In this document: in pieces, positions 43,133 through 51,436 of the stretch | Position numbering within the stretch: the stretch's first letter is position 1 | Layout of the letters: each line of letters starts with the position of its first letter | From: JAEZPW01 sp035629075 | GTDB lineage: Bacteria; Acidobacteriota; Terriglobia; Terriglobales; Acidobacteriaceae | Length of the DNA: 64,000 bases | Reading direction: 5' to 3' | Assembly (NCBI GenBank): GCA_035629075.1 | Contig: DASPIK010000031.1 | Coordinates: forward strand, 45,557 to 109,556 | Position numbers and translations under genes: made by a program | Notes under the pieces: model-generated | Database searches by the model: none | The model's input: only the letters and a program-made list of their open reading frames with translations | What the model was told of the DNA's origin: nothing

Positions 43133-45007
43133 ATGTTCCGCATCCGCGCCATGGCTCATGCCGTGGTTCTGTCACTTACTCTGCTTGCCTGCTCTTTCTC
43201 TGTTGCCCAGACGAACACGCCAAAGACAGCATCTCCGGCGAAGAAGACCACGGCTGTGGCCGGCAGCCCAAACGCTCAGCAGTTCATCTTGGGAGCCGAG
43301 AAGCGCCTTTCTGAACTGAGCGTCAAAACGTCCCGCGCCCAGTGGGTGCAGTCAAACTTCATCACCGACGACACGGAGATTCTTGCGGCTGACGCCAACA
43401 ACCAGATGATCGCCGCGACCACCGAATTGGCATTGGCGGCCCGGAAGTTTGATGCCATGAAGCTGCCGGCCGACGCCAGTCGCAAGTTCAGGCTGCTGAA
43501 GCTGTCGATGCCCATGCCTGCACCGAATAACGCGGCAGAACGGAACGAGTTAACGCGAATCGCCACTTCCCTCGAGGCCGATTATGGCAAGGGCAAGTTC
43601 TGCATCGACAACGACCAAAGCAAGTGCTACGACCTGACCGCCGCCGAGAAACTGCTGGCCGCAAACCGCGACCCGGAGTTGGCCAAGAAGCTCTGGCTTG
43701 GCTGGCATTCGATTTCACCGCCCATGCGACAGCGCTACGCTCGATTTGTCGAGCTCTCGAACAAAGGTGCGCGAGAGATGGGTTTCGCAGACGTGGGTGC
43801 AATGTGGCGCTCGAACTACGATATGCCCCCGGATGCATTCGCTAACGAGGTCGAGCGCATTTGGGAGCAGGTAAAACCGCTCTACCTGTCGCTACACGCC
43901 TACGTTCGGTCGCAACTCGTGCAGAAGTATGGCCCGTCGGCAGTCACCCCGGACGGCATGATTCGGGCCGACCTGCTCGGCAACATGTGGGCGCAGGACT
44001 GGACCAACATATACGACCTGGTTGCGCCGGCGAATGCATCGGCCGGGTTCGATCTTACCGAACTGCTCAAGCAGAAGAATGTCGATGAGTTGGGCATGGT
44101 GCGCTACGGCGAGCGCTTCTTCACTTCACTCGGTTTCGCTCCGCTGCCCAAGACGTTCTGGGAGCGTTCGCTCTTTGTTAAGCCGCAGGATCGTGAAGTC
44201 GTATGCCATGCCAGCGCATGGGACATCGATAACAAGGAAGATCTTCGGCTGAAGATGTGCATCCAGCGGCGCGGCGAAGATTTCCGCACGGTGCATCACG
44301 AACTGGGTCACAACATCTATCAGCGCGCCTACATGAATCAGCCCTTCTTTTTCCAGGGCAGCGCGAACGACGGCTTTCATGAAGCAGTGGGCGATACGAT
44401 CGCACTGTCGATCACACCGGAGTACCTGAACAAGGTCGGACTGCTGGAGAACGTTCCGCCGGTCGGGCCTAGCGACACCGGCCTGCTGCTGGACAAGGCC
44501 CTTGAAAAGGTCGCATTCCTGCCGTTTGGGTTGTTGATCGACCAGTGGCGGTGGGGAGTCTTCTCCGGCAAAATCGCGCCTGCTGACTACAACAAGGCGT
44601 GGTGGGAATTGAGGAACAAGTACCAGGGCGTAGCCGCGCCGGTTGCGCGCACCGAGAACGAGTTCGATCCGGGCGCGAAGTACCACGTACCGGGCAACAC
44701 GCCTTACACGCGTTACTTCCTCGCTGCTGTGCTCCAGTTCCAGTTCCACCGAGCGCTGTGCCGCGAGGCCGGCTACCAGGGGCCGCTACACCGCTGCTCA
44801 ATCTACGACAACAAGGCTGCAGGTCAGAAGCTGGCAAGAATGCTTGAGATGGGCCAGTCTCGGCCATGGCAGGAAGCTTTATTCGAGATGACCGGCGAAC
44901 GTCAGATGGACGGCGGCGCCATGCTCGAATACTTCGCTCCGCTTAAGCAGTGGCTCGACGAGCAGAACTCGAAGAACCAGGCGAAGCTGGGCTGGGCTGC
45001 GAAGTAG
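43133..45007 (+). CDS. Exported M2-family (ACE-like) peptidyl-dipeptidase
   Basis: Secreted zinc metallopeptidase homologous to angiotensin-converting enzyme; it releases C-terminal dipeptides. Signal peptide MFRIRAMAHAVVLSLTLLACSFSVA, then the all-helical domain. The zinc/catalytic motif HHELGH gives His389, Glu390 and His393, and the third ligand is Glu417 in NDGFHEAVGD; YHVPGNTPYTRYF is also conserved. 624 residues is one ACE domain. GGAGGTGG lies just before the ATG. A strong terminator follows the stop by 21 bases. Confidence 0.93.
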   Translation: MFRIRAMAHAVVLSLTLLACSFSVAQTNTPKTASPAKKTTAVAGSPNAQQFILGAEKRLSELSVKTSRAQWVQSNFITDDTEILAADANNQMIAATTELALAARKFDAMKLPADASRKFRLLKLSMPMPAPNNAAERNELTRIATSLEADYGKGKFCIDNDQSKCYDLTAAEKLLAANRDPELAKKLWLGWHSISPPMRQRYARFVELSNKGAREMGFADVGAMWRSNYDMPPDAFANEVERIWEQVKPLYLSLHAYVRSQLVQKYGPSAVTPDGMIRADLLGNMWAQDWTNIYDLVAPANASAGFDLTELLKQKNVDELGMVRYGERFFTSLGFAPLPKTFWERSLFVKPQDREVVCHASAWDIDNKEDLRLKMCIQRRGEDFRTVHHELGHNIYQRAYMNQPFFFQGSANDGFHEAVGDTIALSITPEYLNKVGLLENVPPVGPSDTGLLLDKALEKVAFLPFGLLIDQWRWGVFSGKIAPADYNKAWWELRNKYQGVAAPVARTENEFDPGAKYHVPGNTPYTRYFLAAVLQFQFHRALCREAGYQGPLHRCSIYDNKAAGQKLARMLEMGQSRPWQEALFEMTGERQMDGGAMLEYFAPLKQWLDEQNSKNQAKLGWAAK

Positions 45008-45028
45008 CCTCTGCCTCGTCGAACACAC

Positions 45029-45056
45029 AGCCCGGCCGCGTTTGGCCGGGCTTTTT
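45029..45056 (+). terminator. Intrinsic terminator after the M2 peptidase
   Basis: AGCCCGGCC (45029-45037) and GGCCGGGCT (45043-45051) form a perfect 9-bp stem, followed by TTTTT. It lies before the esterase ATG at 45129, which argues against the longer reading frame that starts at 45042 inside this hairpin. Confidence 0.9.
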
Positions 45057-45128
45057 CGTCACACGAAGGATGCGATATGCTCTCCGTCCTGCGGTCGCGT
45101 CCTAACAACTGCTGAGGAAGAGCACTCC

Positions 45129-46139
45129 ATGACTCGTCAATACAGCGGCATCGTTTTCGAACCTGTCACCGCGCGCTACATGCAGTCTGACGAGGCGATA
45201 GGCGTTGAGCACATCCACGAACACCCGATTGCCGAAGCCCGACAATTAGCCGAAACGCCGTGGCCCTCCCCTGTATACAGGCCTGGAGCTGACATTCTCG
45301 ACACCACGATTCCCGGCGGCCCCACCGGAACTGTGCGCCTACGAATCGTTCGTCCGATGGGCAAGTCCGGCGCGCTTCCTGCAGTCGTTTACCTCCACGG
45401 TGGCGGCTGGATTCTAGGCAGCAGGAATACTTATGATCGGGCGATCCGAGAGATTGCCGTGCGAGCCGAGTGCGCGGTCGTGTTTGTCGATTACGACCGC
45501 TCGCCGGAGTTTCCTTTCCCTGTCCCTGTCGAACAGGCATACGCGGTGACGCAATATGTGGCCGAGCATAGCGGCTCGCTAAACCTGGACGGCCGAGTCG
45601 CCGTGATGGGCGACAGCGCTGGCGGAAACATGACGGCAGTTGTCGCGCTTCTGGCAAAACAACGAGGCGGGCCAACGATTGTTATGCAAGTCATGTTGTA
45701 TCCGAACGTTGACGCCAGCATGACATCGGCGTCCTACGGGCGATACGCAGATGGGCCTTGGCTCACGCGGGCCTCGATGGAGTGGTATTGGAATGCTTAC
45801 GCTCCGGACAAAAGCATACGCCGCAACTGGATGATTTCGCCCATTGAGGCTTCACTTGAACAGCTTGCGGGTTTGCCGCCGGCTATTGTGCTGACCGCAG
45901 AACACGACTTGCTCGTAGACGAGGGCGAATCGTACGCCCGAAAGCTGATGATGGCAGGTGTGCCTGTCACAGCAATGCGCTACTTCGGGACAACGCATGG
46001 CTTCGTCACCCTCGACGGCCTTGCTGGGTCTCCAGCAGCACGCAACGCCATGACAATGCTCACCACATCGTTGCGCGGTGCCTGGGAGGCTCACGGCAGC
46101 ACAGCTGCCGAGCACACCCCCGCAAACGTCTCCACCTAA
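45129..46139 (+). CDS. HSL-type alpha/beta hydrolase (esterase/lipase)
   Basis: Cytosolic carboxylesterase of the hormone-sensitive lipase family. HGGGW (residues 90-94) forms the oxyanion hole; the nucleophile is Ser163 in GDSAGG; the acid is in TAEHDLLVDEGE and the base in FGTTHGFVT. The family's usual length is about 310-340 residues. GAGGAAGAG precedes the ATG at 45129. The substrate, probably short-chain esters, is not shown by the sequence. The M28 peptidase gene follows on the same strand after 123 bp. Confidence 0.9.
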   Translation: MTRQYSGIVFEPVTARYMQSDEAIGVEHIHEHPIAEARQLAETPWPSPVYRPGADILDTTIPGGPTGTVRLRIVRPMGKSGALPAVVYLHGGGWILGSRNTYDRAIREIAVRAECAVVFVDYDRSPEFPFPVPVEQAYAVTQYVAEHSGSLNLDGRVAVMGDSAGGNMTAVVALLAKQRGGPTIVMQVMLYPNVDASMTSASYGRYADGPWLTRASMEWYWNAYAPDKSIRRNWMISPIEASLEQLAGLPPAIVLTAEHDLLVDEGESYARKLMMAGVPVTAMRYFGTTHGFVTLDGLAGSPAARNAMTMLTTSLRGAWEAHGSTAAEHTPANVST

Positions 46140-46262
46140 AGCACCAAGAACTACTCAGAGGGTCGCGTCGCCTCGAGAGTCTGTGTTGACAAATCCAGCT
46201 CTGAATCGTCAAATCAGTGCTCATCCAGCCGTAACTGTCACTATTGCCTTGGAGACGTAAGC

Positions 46263-47948
46263 GTGAACATTTCCGTCCGCCGTAGAAGCAGCAAATCTTT
46301 GGCCATCGCGGCACTCGTCATCGCCGCGTTCATGGCACTTCCTACTCTTGTTTGGGCCGCCGAACCTGAGCCTGTTGATCTGGAGGTAATGACGCAGATA
46401 CGGCAGGAAGGCTTCCGCAATTCCCAGGCCATGCAGATTCTGGGCGAGTTAACCGACCGTATTGGCCCGCGCGTTACCGGGTCGCCCAACATGAAGACTT
46501 CTAACGAGTGGACCCGGGACAAGATGGCGTCATGGGGCCTTTCCAACGCTCACCTTGAAGGATATGAGTTTGGCCGAGGCTGGGCGGAGGATTTCACCTC
46601 CGTACGCATGATCACGCCGGAAAAGACCATGCTGTTCGCAATCCCTCGTGCGTGGAGTCCGAGCACGACCGGCACGGTTCGCGGCAAAGTAGTTCGCCTG
46701 GCCGGCAAGACAAAAGAGGAGCTTGAGCGACAGTATCACGGCAAACTCGCAGGTGCGATCGTGCTGGTTGGCGATTACAGAGAACTAAAACCGCACACCG
46801 AGGCCGAATCCGTACGTTATACCGACCAGAGATTAACAGAGATCGCGCAGTATACGGTTCCTGCCGCTCGCATGGGCATGGGCGGTCCAGACCGCACGCA
46901 AGAGATGCGCCAGGCCTACCAGCGACAGAGAGAAATGGCGAAGTTTCTCGCGGATGAAAAAGTCGGCGCAGTAATCGAACCCAGCCGTTTCGACGGCGGT
47001 GCGATCACCATGCAGGGTGGCGAATACAAGAAGGGATCTTCCCCAGGCGTACCGACGATCAACATGTCGGCCGAGCACTATGGCCGAATCTATCGCCTGC
47101 TCGAACGCGGCGTCCCCGTTGAGCTCGAAATCAACGTTCAAACCAAGTTTTTCGACGACGACAGCAAGGCTTACAACACGATCGCCGACCTGCCCGGGAC
47201 AGATCCGAAGCTTGCTGAGGAAGTCGTTATCATCGGTGGCCACCTTGATTCCTGGCACGGAGGCACCGGTGCGACAGACAATGCGACGGGGGTAGCAGCC
47301 GCAATGGAGGCCATCCGCATTCTGAAGGCGCTCGACTTAAAGCCGCGCCGCACGATCCGCGTAGGTCTGTGGAGCGGTGAGGAGCAGGGTCTGCTCGGGG
47401 CGAAGGCATACGTCGATCAGCACTATGCCTCCCGTCCCGAACCGTCCGACCCAAAGGAACGGGAAATTCCGTCCTGGATGCGCACGTCGCAACCGGGCCC
47501 GCTCGAGTTCAAGCCGGACTACAAGAAGATCTCTGCGTATTTCAACTTGGACAACGGCACAGGCAAGCTGCGCGGCATCTACGCACAAGAAAATGCCGCG
47601 GTCGTGCCGATATTCCAGTCTTGGATCGAGCCGTTCAAAGATCTCGGCTGTACCACGGTCACCATGCGAAACACCGGCGGTACCGACCACCAGCCGTTCG
47701 ATGCGGTCGGTATCCCGGGCTTCCAATTCATTCAGGATCCGGTCGAGTACTTCAGCCGCACCCACCACACGAACATAGACACGTACGAACGCGTGCAACC
47801 GGACGATCTGATGCAGCAGGCAGTAATCCTGGCCGCATTCGCGTATAACGCAGCGATGCGCGATGAACCTCTGCCGCGCAAGCCGCTCCCGAAGGAGAAG
47901 CCCAATGCGGCCGCCATGGCGGCTCCGGTCAGCACATCTGGTAAATAG
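46263..47948 (+). CDS. Exported M28-family aminopeptidase
   Basis: Secreted di-zinc aminopeptidase. Signal peptide in residues 1-32, a PA-domain insert (about residues 130-275), then the catalytic part: His327 and Asp329 in GGHLDSWH, bridging Asp339 in TGATDNATG, catalytic Glu373 and ligand Glu374 in SGEEQGLLG, the fourth block in NLDNGTG, and HHTNIDTY near the end. With the M2 and M14 enzymes it would allow complete degradation of peptides outside the cytoplasm. A strong terminator follows. Confidence 0.93.
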   Translation: MNISVRRRSSKSLAIAALVIAAFMALPTLVWAAEPEPVDLEVMTQIRQEGFRNSQAMQILGELTDRIGPRVTGSPNMKTSNEWTRDKMASWGLSNAHLEGYEFGRGWAEDFTSVRMITPEKTMLFAIPRAWSPSTTGTVRGKVVRLAGKTKEELERQYHGKLAGAIVLVGDYRELKPHTEAESVRYTDQRLTEIAQYTVPAARMGMGGPDRTQEMRQAYQRQREMAKFLADEKVGAVIEPSRFDGGAITMQGGEYKKGSSPGVPTINMSAEHYGRIYRLLERGVPVELEINVQTKFFDDDSKAYNTIADLPGTDPKLAEEVVIIGGHLDSWHGGTGATDNATGVAAAMEAIRILKALDLKPRRTIRVGLWSGEEQGLLGAKAYVDQHYASRPEPSDPKEREIPSWMRTSQPGPLEFKPDYKKISAYFNLDNGTGKLRGIYAQENAAVVPIFQSWIEPFKDLGCTTVTMRNTGGTDHQPFDAVGIPGFQFIQDPVEYFSRTHHTNIDTYERVQPDDLMQQAVILAAFAYNAAMRDEPLPRKPLPKEKPNAAAMAAPVSTSGK

Positions 47949-47972
47949 TCGCATCGCGGATTCTTAGCCAAG

Positions 47973-48000
47973 AAGGCAGGCCAGCGCTGGCCTGCCTTTT
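47973..48000 (+). terminator. Intrinsic terminator after the M28 peptidase
   Basis: AAGGCAGGCCAG and CTGGCCTGCCTT form a perfect 12-bp stem with a 2-base CG centre, ending in TTTTG. It lies 25 bases after the stop, between convergent genes, and could also terminate the minus-strand protease message. Confidence 0.88.
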
Positions 48001-48085
48001 GCTTTTAGGCGAATGCGGCAGCAACTCCTGTGGTGCGGGTAGGGATCCCTGGCGCTGCTCGGGAGACTCAAGTGAGAGTTCCGGG

Positions 48086-48670
48086 TTAGCGAATCTGGGG
48101 CTGGGAGGTAGAGAAAGCGTCGTCGATCAACACTTCGATGCGACGCAACAGTTCCGCAAGCGCGGCCTCGACCGTTGGCGAAAGAACTTCACCCATGCCG
48201 AAATTGTCTCCCACGACGGAGAGCAGCTTCCCTTTCGGACAGGAGCCAAACAATTCGCCAGCACAAGCCAGAAGCGTCGAAGGTGTAAGGTCGTGCGAAA
48301 AACATTGCGGCGACTGACAGGTGGGTTCGAGGTCGTGCTCGAGAATACTACCGGGTATTGCCCGGAGAAGAGCCGGCACTGGGTCTGGTTGCACGCCGAC
48401 CCGCGACCCAGAACCAGTCGCCATGGTGTTTGCGGCGGGGTCGGCGGCATCAACGAACAAAACTAGATCGGCGCGGCTGATCGGGTCGGCAAGCTCAGGA
48501 TTGAGCTGCTGGCAACTAATGACCTCAACATCTGCCGAACCAGCCCCTACCCGGGCCTGGGTGTGCGAGAACTGATGCTCGAACCTGCTGCGGAGTGCTT
48601 CCGCCACACGCCAGCCGAGAGCATCGTCGCTGCGTAGCGGATTGCCGTAACCGATCACAAGGACGCGCAT
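48086..48670 (-). CDS. hoxW: [NiFe] hydrogenase maturation protease (HoxW/HybD-type)
   Basis: Endopeptidase that trims the C-terminal extension of the hydrogenase large subunit after nickel insertion. The opening VLVIGYGNPLRSDDALGW and the three metal-sensing residues Asp16, Asp74 (FVDAADP) and His126 (FSHDLTP) match the family. The probable substrate is HoxH, encoded about 4 kb downstream in plus coordinates, which keeps a 24-residue tail after its last cysteine motif. The two are not in one operon. The symbol follows the hox context and is a function-based guess. Confidence 0.85.
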   Translation of the reverse strand: MRVLVIGYGNPLRSDDALGWRVAEALRSRFEHQFSHTQARVGAGSADVEVISCQQLNPELADPISRADLVLFVDAADPAANTMATGSGSRVGVQPDPVPALLRAIPGSILEHDLEPTCQSPQCFSHDLTPSTLLACAGELFGSCPKGKLLSVVGDNFGMGEVLSPTVEAALAELLRRIEVLIDDAFSTSQPQIR

Positions 48671-48746
48671 CCTTCAACACTCGCTATTTGGTTTACTGCC
48701 TGTTGGAGACTGCTGGGCAGGCGCAACGAACCAGTAACGCGCCGGG

Positions 48747-48926
48747 CTAATCTTCCTCTTCTTCCAGTTCCTCGACGTTCTCGAACTCCTCAACGTCACA
48801 GGTGCACGCGTCATCCCTGTCGCAGTCGTGGGTAGCGACGCAACCGTGCGCGCGGCAATGGGCCAGGCGGCCTTCTTCGCGGTCGTGCTCGATGGTGTTT
48901 TCGTCCAGAGGGTAATGCGATCTCAT
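48747..48926 (-). CDS. Small Cys/His-rich acidic protein, function unknown
   Basis: 59 residues starting RSHYPLDENTIEHDREEG, then His/Cys clusters (LAHCRAHGC, THDCDRDDACTCD) and an acidic end (EEFENVEELEEEED). Four Cys and several His in about 25 residues could bind a metal ion; there is no signal peptide. The frame is open to 49019, but the ATG at 48926, with GGAAA nearby, avoids a leader of different composition. It lies between the protease and the phosphatase. Coding status rests on composition and start signals. Confidence 0.5.
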   Translation of the reverse strand: MRSHYPLDENTIEHDREEGRLAHCRAHGCVATHDCDRDDACTCDVEEFENVEELEEEED

Positions 48927-49060
48927 ATAGAGTTTCCGATCAATACCTGATCGTGCTATCTCAATGGTGCTCCTCCAGCATACCTTATCCACCTTATATG
49001 TGGCTGTGACGCAAGGCACAGGAGCATTGCGGGAGCGGGTGAAGCCCCAGCAGGTGCGAT

Positions 49061-50143
49061 TCAGGTCCTTTTGATTACAAAAACCGTCTTATCGTCGATC
49101 CGATCTGCCTCTCCAGCTTCCCGCAGCTCACGGTCTTTTTCTGCCGCAAACGACAGGATAGCGGCACAGATCTCGCGAGCCGAAGCGTCCTTGCACTCGC
49201 GCATGACCTGTTCGAGACGAGTCCTGTCAGCCTCGTCCATGCCGTCGTAGACACCGTCGCTGTGCAGGAACAGAATGTCGCCGCGGTTCATGAGAGTGAT
49301 GTTCGCCAGGTCGGACTGGTCCATCTGACGACGGCCCACACTCATGGAAACATACTTGCTTCGGTCGGGATGATCCTCAGGAATATCAAGGCCGAGCGCC
49401 ATGAACTGCACCATGCGCTCTTTGTTGATCTCCATGAACTTGCCATACTCCGCCGAAAAAACGAGCGGCGGCGGGTGACCGAAATTCACGAACCGAAAGA
49501 TTCCGTCCGGATGGATTTCACCGTAGAGCATGGTCGCGATCTCGCGTGACATGCTGTCGTCGCTGCGCCCCAAAGCGTTACGGGCGGTTACAGACTGCGC
49601 CAGCCTCAGATTGATCTTTTCGCAGAAGTCCGTCGTCGTCTTGCCGATACGGTCCAGTTCCGAAAGCATGAACGCGTGGAAGGTGTCGTGGACCGTCGAG
49701 GCGATCTTGGCGGCGATGATGCCATGGCCCTGCGCGTCAACGAGGAGCACACCTGCCATGTCGTAAAGTTCGTGCAGGTGCTCAGCGATGCGGAGTTGTT
49801 CGGAACTCTTGGCCTTGCGATAGCCGACCTCGTCCTCGACAGTGTGGCCGGCATGCTTTTCCATCCACAAAACGTGGATATCTGCCTCGTTTCGGGGCTT
49901 GGCACCTTTCGGCAGCGGCTCCAGGTATTCGACTGCAAGCCTTTGTGCGCGTTCGATTCTGGCATTAATGTTGTACCGCTGCTGGAAGTTGATGTACTCG
50001 AACAGGTCGCCACCAACCGTTCCCGCGGGAACAGAGTTGCCGTACATCTCGATGCCAGGCAGGTGCGGTATAGCACCCTCGACCGGCAGGAGGCGCTTGC
50101 GTAAATACTCGTCTATGGTCGGAGCTGCCGCTGTAATGCTCAC
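49061..50143 (-). CDS. SpoIIE/RsbU-type PP2C serine phosphatase
   Basis: PPM-family phosphatase like those that reactivate anti-sigma antagonists. Metal and catalytic motifs: GTVGGDLFEY, VDAQGHGIIAAKI, FGHPPPLVF, HSDGVYDGMDE and DDKTVFVIK, in the canonical order over residues 40-360. No obvious sensor domain is attached, and residues 50-110 look like an insert (NINARIERAQRLAVEYLEP). No anti-sigma antagonist gene is next to it. Probably cytosolic. Confidence 0.87.
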   Translation of the reverse strand: MSITAAAPTIDEYLRKRLLPVEGAIPHLPGIEMYGNSVPAGTVGGDLFEYINFQQRYNINARIERAQRLAVEYLEPLPKGAKPRNEADIHVLWMEKHAGHTVEDEVGYRKAKSSEQLRIAEHLHELYDMAGVLLVDAQGHGIIAAKIASTVHDTFHAFMLSELDRIGKTTTDFCEKINLRLAQSVTARNALGRSDDSMSREIATMLYGEIHPDGIFRFVNFGHPPPLVFSAEYGKFMEINKERMVQFMALGLDIPEDHPDRSKYVSMSVGRRQMDQSDLANITLMNRGDILFLHSDGVYDGMDEADRTRLEQVMRECKDASAREICAAILSFAAEKDRELREAGEADRIDDKTVFVIKRT

Positions 50144-50312
50144 ATTAGAATTCTGCCCTGAAATCCCACTCCTGTCATCGTGTCCATAAACTTTGATTGA
50201 GCTCTCTTTCTGTCGTAGGCTTCCGCATCACCTCGCGGGCATGGGCCTGCATCTCTGCCGTGTTTCGGCGCGCGGATCACACTCGACACTTGGAACGAAA
50301 GGAGAGCACCTT

Positions 50313-50744
50313 ATGAGTTCGAAGAACGTGGAAAGCGTCCGTGCCGCTCATGAGAGCTGGAACCGTCGGGACTTCGAAGGAGTCCTGCGAGATATGGCTG
50401 ACAACCTTGTATACAACGACACAACAAGACACATGAAGCTGAACGGGAAACAGCAGTTCAGAGAATGGTGTCAGGCGTGGGCCACGGCGTTTCCTGACGG
50501 TCGTATCAAGGACGTCCGGTACACGGATGCTGGCGACACCGTGATTGCCGAGATGAACTTTGAAGGCACGAACAAAGGCAATTTCGCTGGCCTTCCGCCA
50601 ACGGGACGCCGGGTCACGATGGTTTTCTGTGAAATCACCCGGTTCGACAATAATGGCCGCATAGCCTCGGGCAACGGCTACTACGACCTGTACAGCATTT
50701 TGACGCAACTCGGACACGTACAGCCACTGGCTGTCGCTGCGTAG
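50313..50744 (+). CDS. SnoaL-like (ester cyclase family) protein
   Basis: NTF2-fold protein of 143 residues. VRAAHESWNRRDFEGVLRDMADNLVYND and the FAGLPPTGRRV motif with ARFPDG-like FPDGRIKDV are typical of SnoaL-like polyketide-cyclase homologs, most of which have no known substrate in such contexts. AAGGAGAG lies seven bases before the ATG at 50313, which decides against the open frame back to 50193. There is no signal peptide. Confidence 0.85.
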   Translation: MSSKNVESVRAAHESWNRRDFEGVLRDMADNLVYNDTTRHMKLNGKQQFREWCQAWATAFPDGRIKDVRYTDAGDTVIAEMNFEGTNKGNFAGLPPTGRRVTMVFCEITRFDNNGRIASGNGYYDLYSILTQLGHVQPLAVAA

Positions 50745-50763
50745 AGCGCAGTCCGAAGACAAC

Positions 50764-50790
50764 GGGGCGGGCTGCACAACCCGCCCTAAA
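50764..50790 (+). terminator. Hairpin after the SnoaL-like gene
   Basis: GGGCGGG (50765-50771) pairs with CCCGCCC (50780-50786) around an 8-base loop, 20 bases past the stop. Only TAAAT follows, so it is a weak terminator. Confidence 0.45.
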
Positions 50791-50935
50791 TCGATACTCC
50801 TTGGGTGCATCTTCCCTAAACAGCGATCACGACGCACGAACGTGCGGCACGCCCTTTGCCTGTTCGCATCCAAAAAACGTTACCGAAGAGAACGACAATG
50901 AGCTTTGACCCACAGCTCACGATTGGGAGGCTACC

Positions 50936-51391
50936 TTGCCATTGCTCGACCGATTGACCGTGAAAGTGACCGATCAGATGCCGAGCATGATCGGTTCCAG
51001 AGTCCATTCGCTGGTGGATTACGCAACCGCAGGTGCGTTCCTGTGGTTTGGAGCAGCGGCATGGCAACGTGATAAGCGCGTGGCCGTCAGCAGCGTGGGA
51101 TGCGGACTGTTTCACCTGTTAACGAGCGTGCTCACGGACTATTCGGAACGCCGGTTCGACCGCCTCGACATGGAGCATCATGCGCGCATCGATCTTGGAC
51201 TGGCAGCAATGGCGGGTACAATGCCCGCGTTCATGGGTATCAAGGACAAGAGGGACGCTCGGTTCTTCCGATGGCAAGCCGTAGCAATCGCGGCAGCCGC
51301 TGGCCTAACTGACTTCATGGGCACCGGCGAGAACAAGCAGCTTCGCCGTATAGATAAGGAACTGCGGGAGAGCGAGAAAGCTGCGGCTTAG
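50936..51391 (+). CDS. Small membrane protein, function unknown
   Basis: 151 residues with three to four hydrophobic segments (ATAGAFLWFGAAAWQ, VAVSSVGCGLFHLLTSVLT, LGLAAMAGTMPAFMG, AVAIAAAAGLTDFMG) and a charged end (RRIDKELRESEKAA). HSLVDY and MEHHARIDLGLA resemble SPW-like or vitamin-K-epoxide-unrelated bacterial four-helix proteins of unknown role. The start is TTG: GGGAGG sits five bases before it and no ATG follows until residue 15. Confidence 0.68.
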   Translation: MPLLDRLTVKVTDQMPSMIGSRVHSLVDYATAGAFLWFGAAAWQRDKRVAVSSVGCGLFHLLTSVLTDYSERRFDRLDMEHHARIDLGLAAMAGTMPAFMGIKDKRDARFFRWQAVAIAAAAGLTDFMGTGENKQLRRIDKELRESEKAAA

Positions 51392-51436
51392 GCTTTCGCC
51401 GATTCAGTCTTCACTTTCCAAACGAGCCGCACCACG

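Noticed and set aside
45042..45128. Upstream extension of the HSL-type esterase
   Set aside because: It begins inside the terminator of the M2 peptidase and has no ribosome-binding site.
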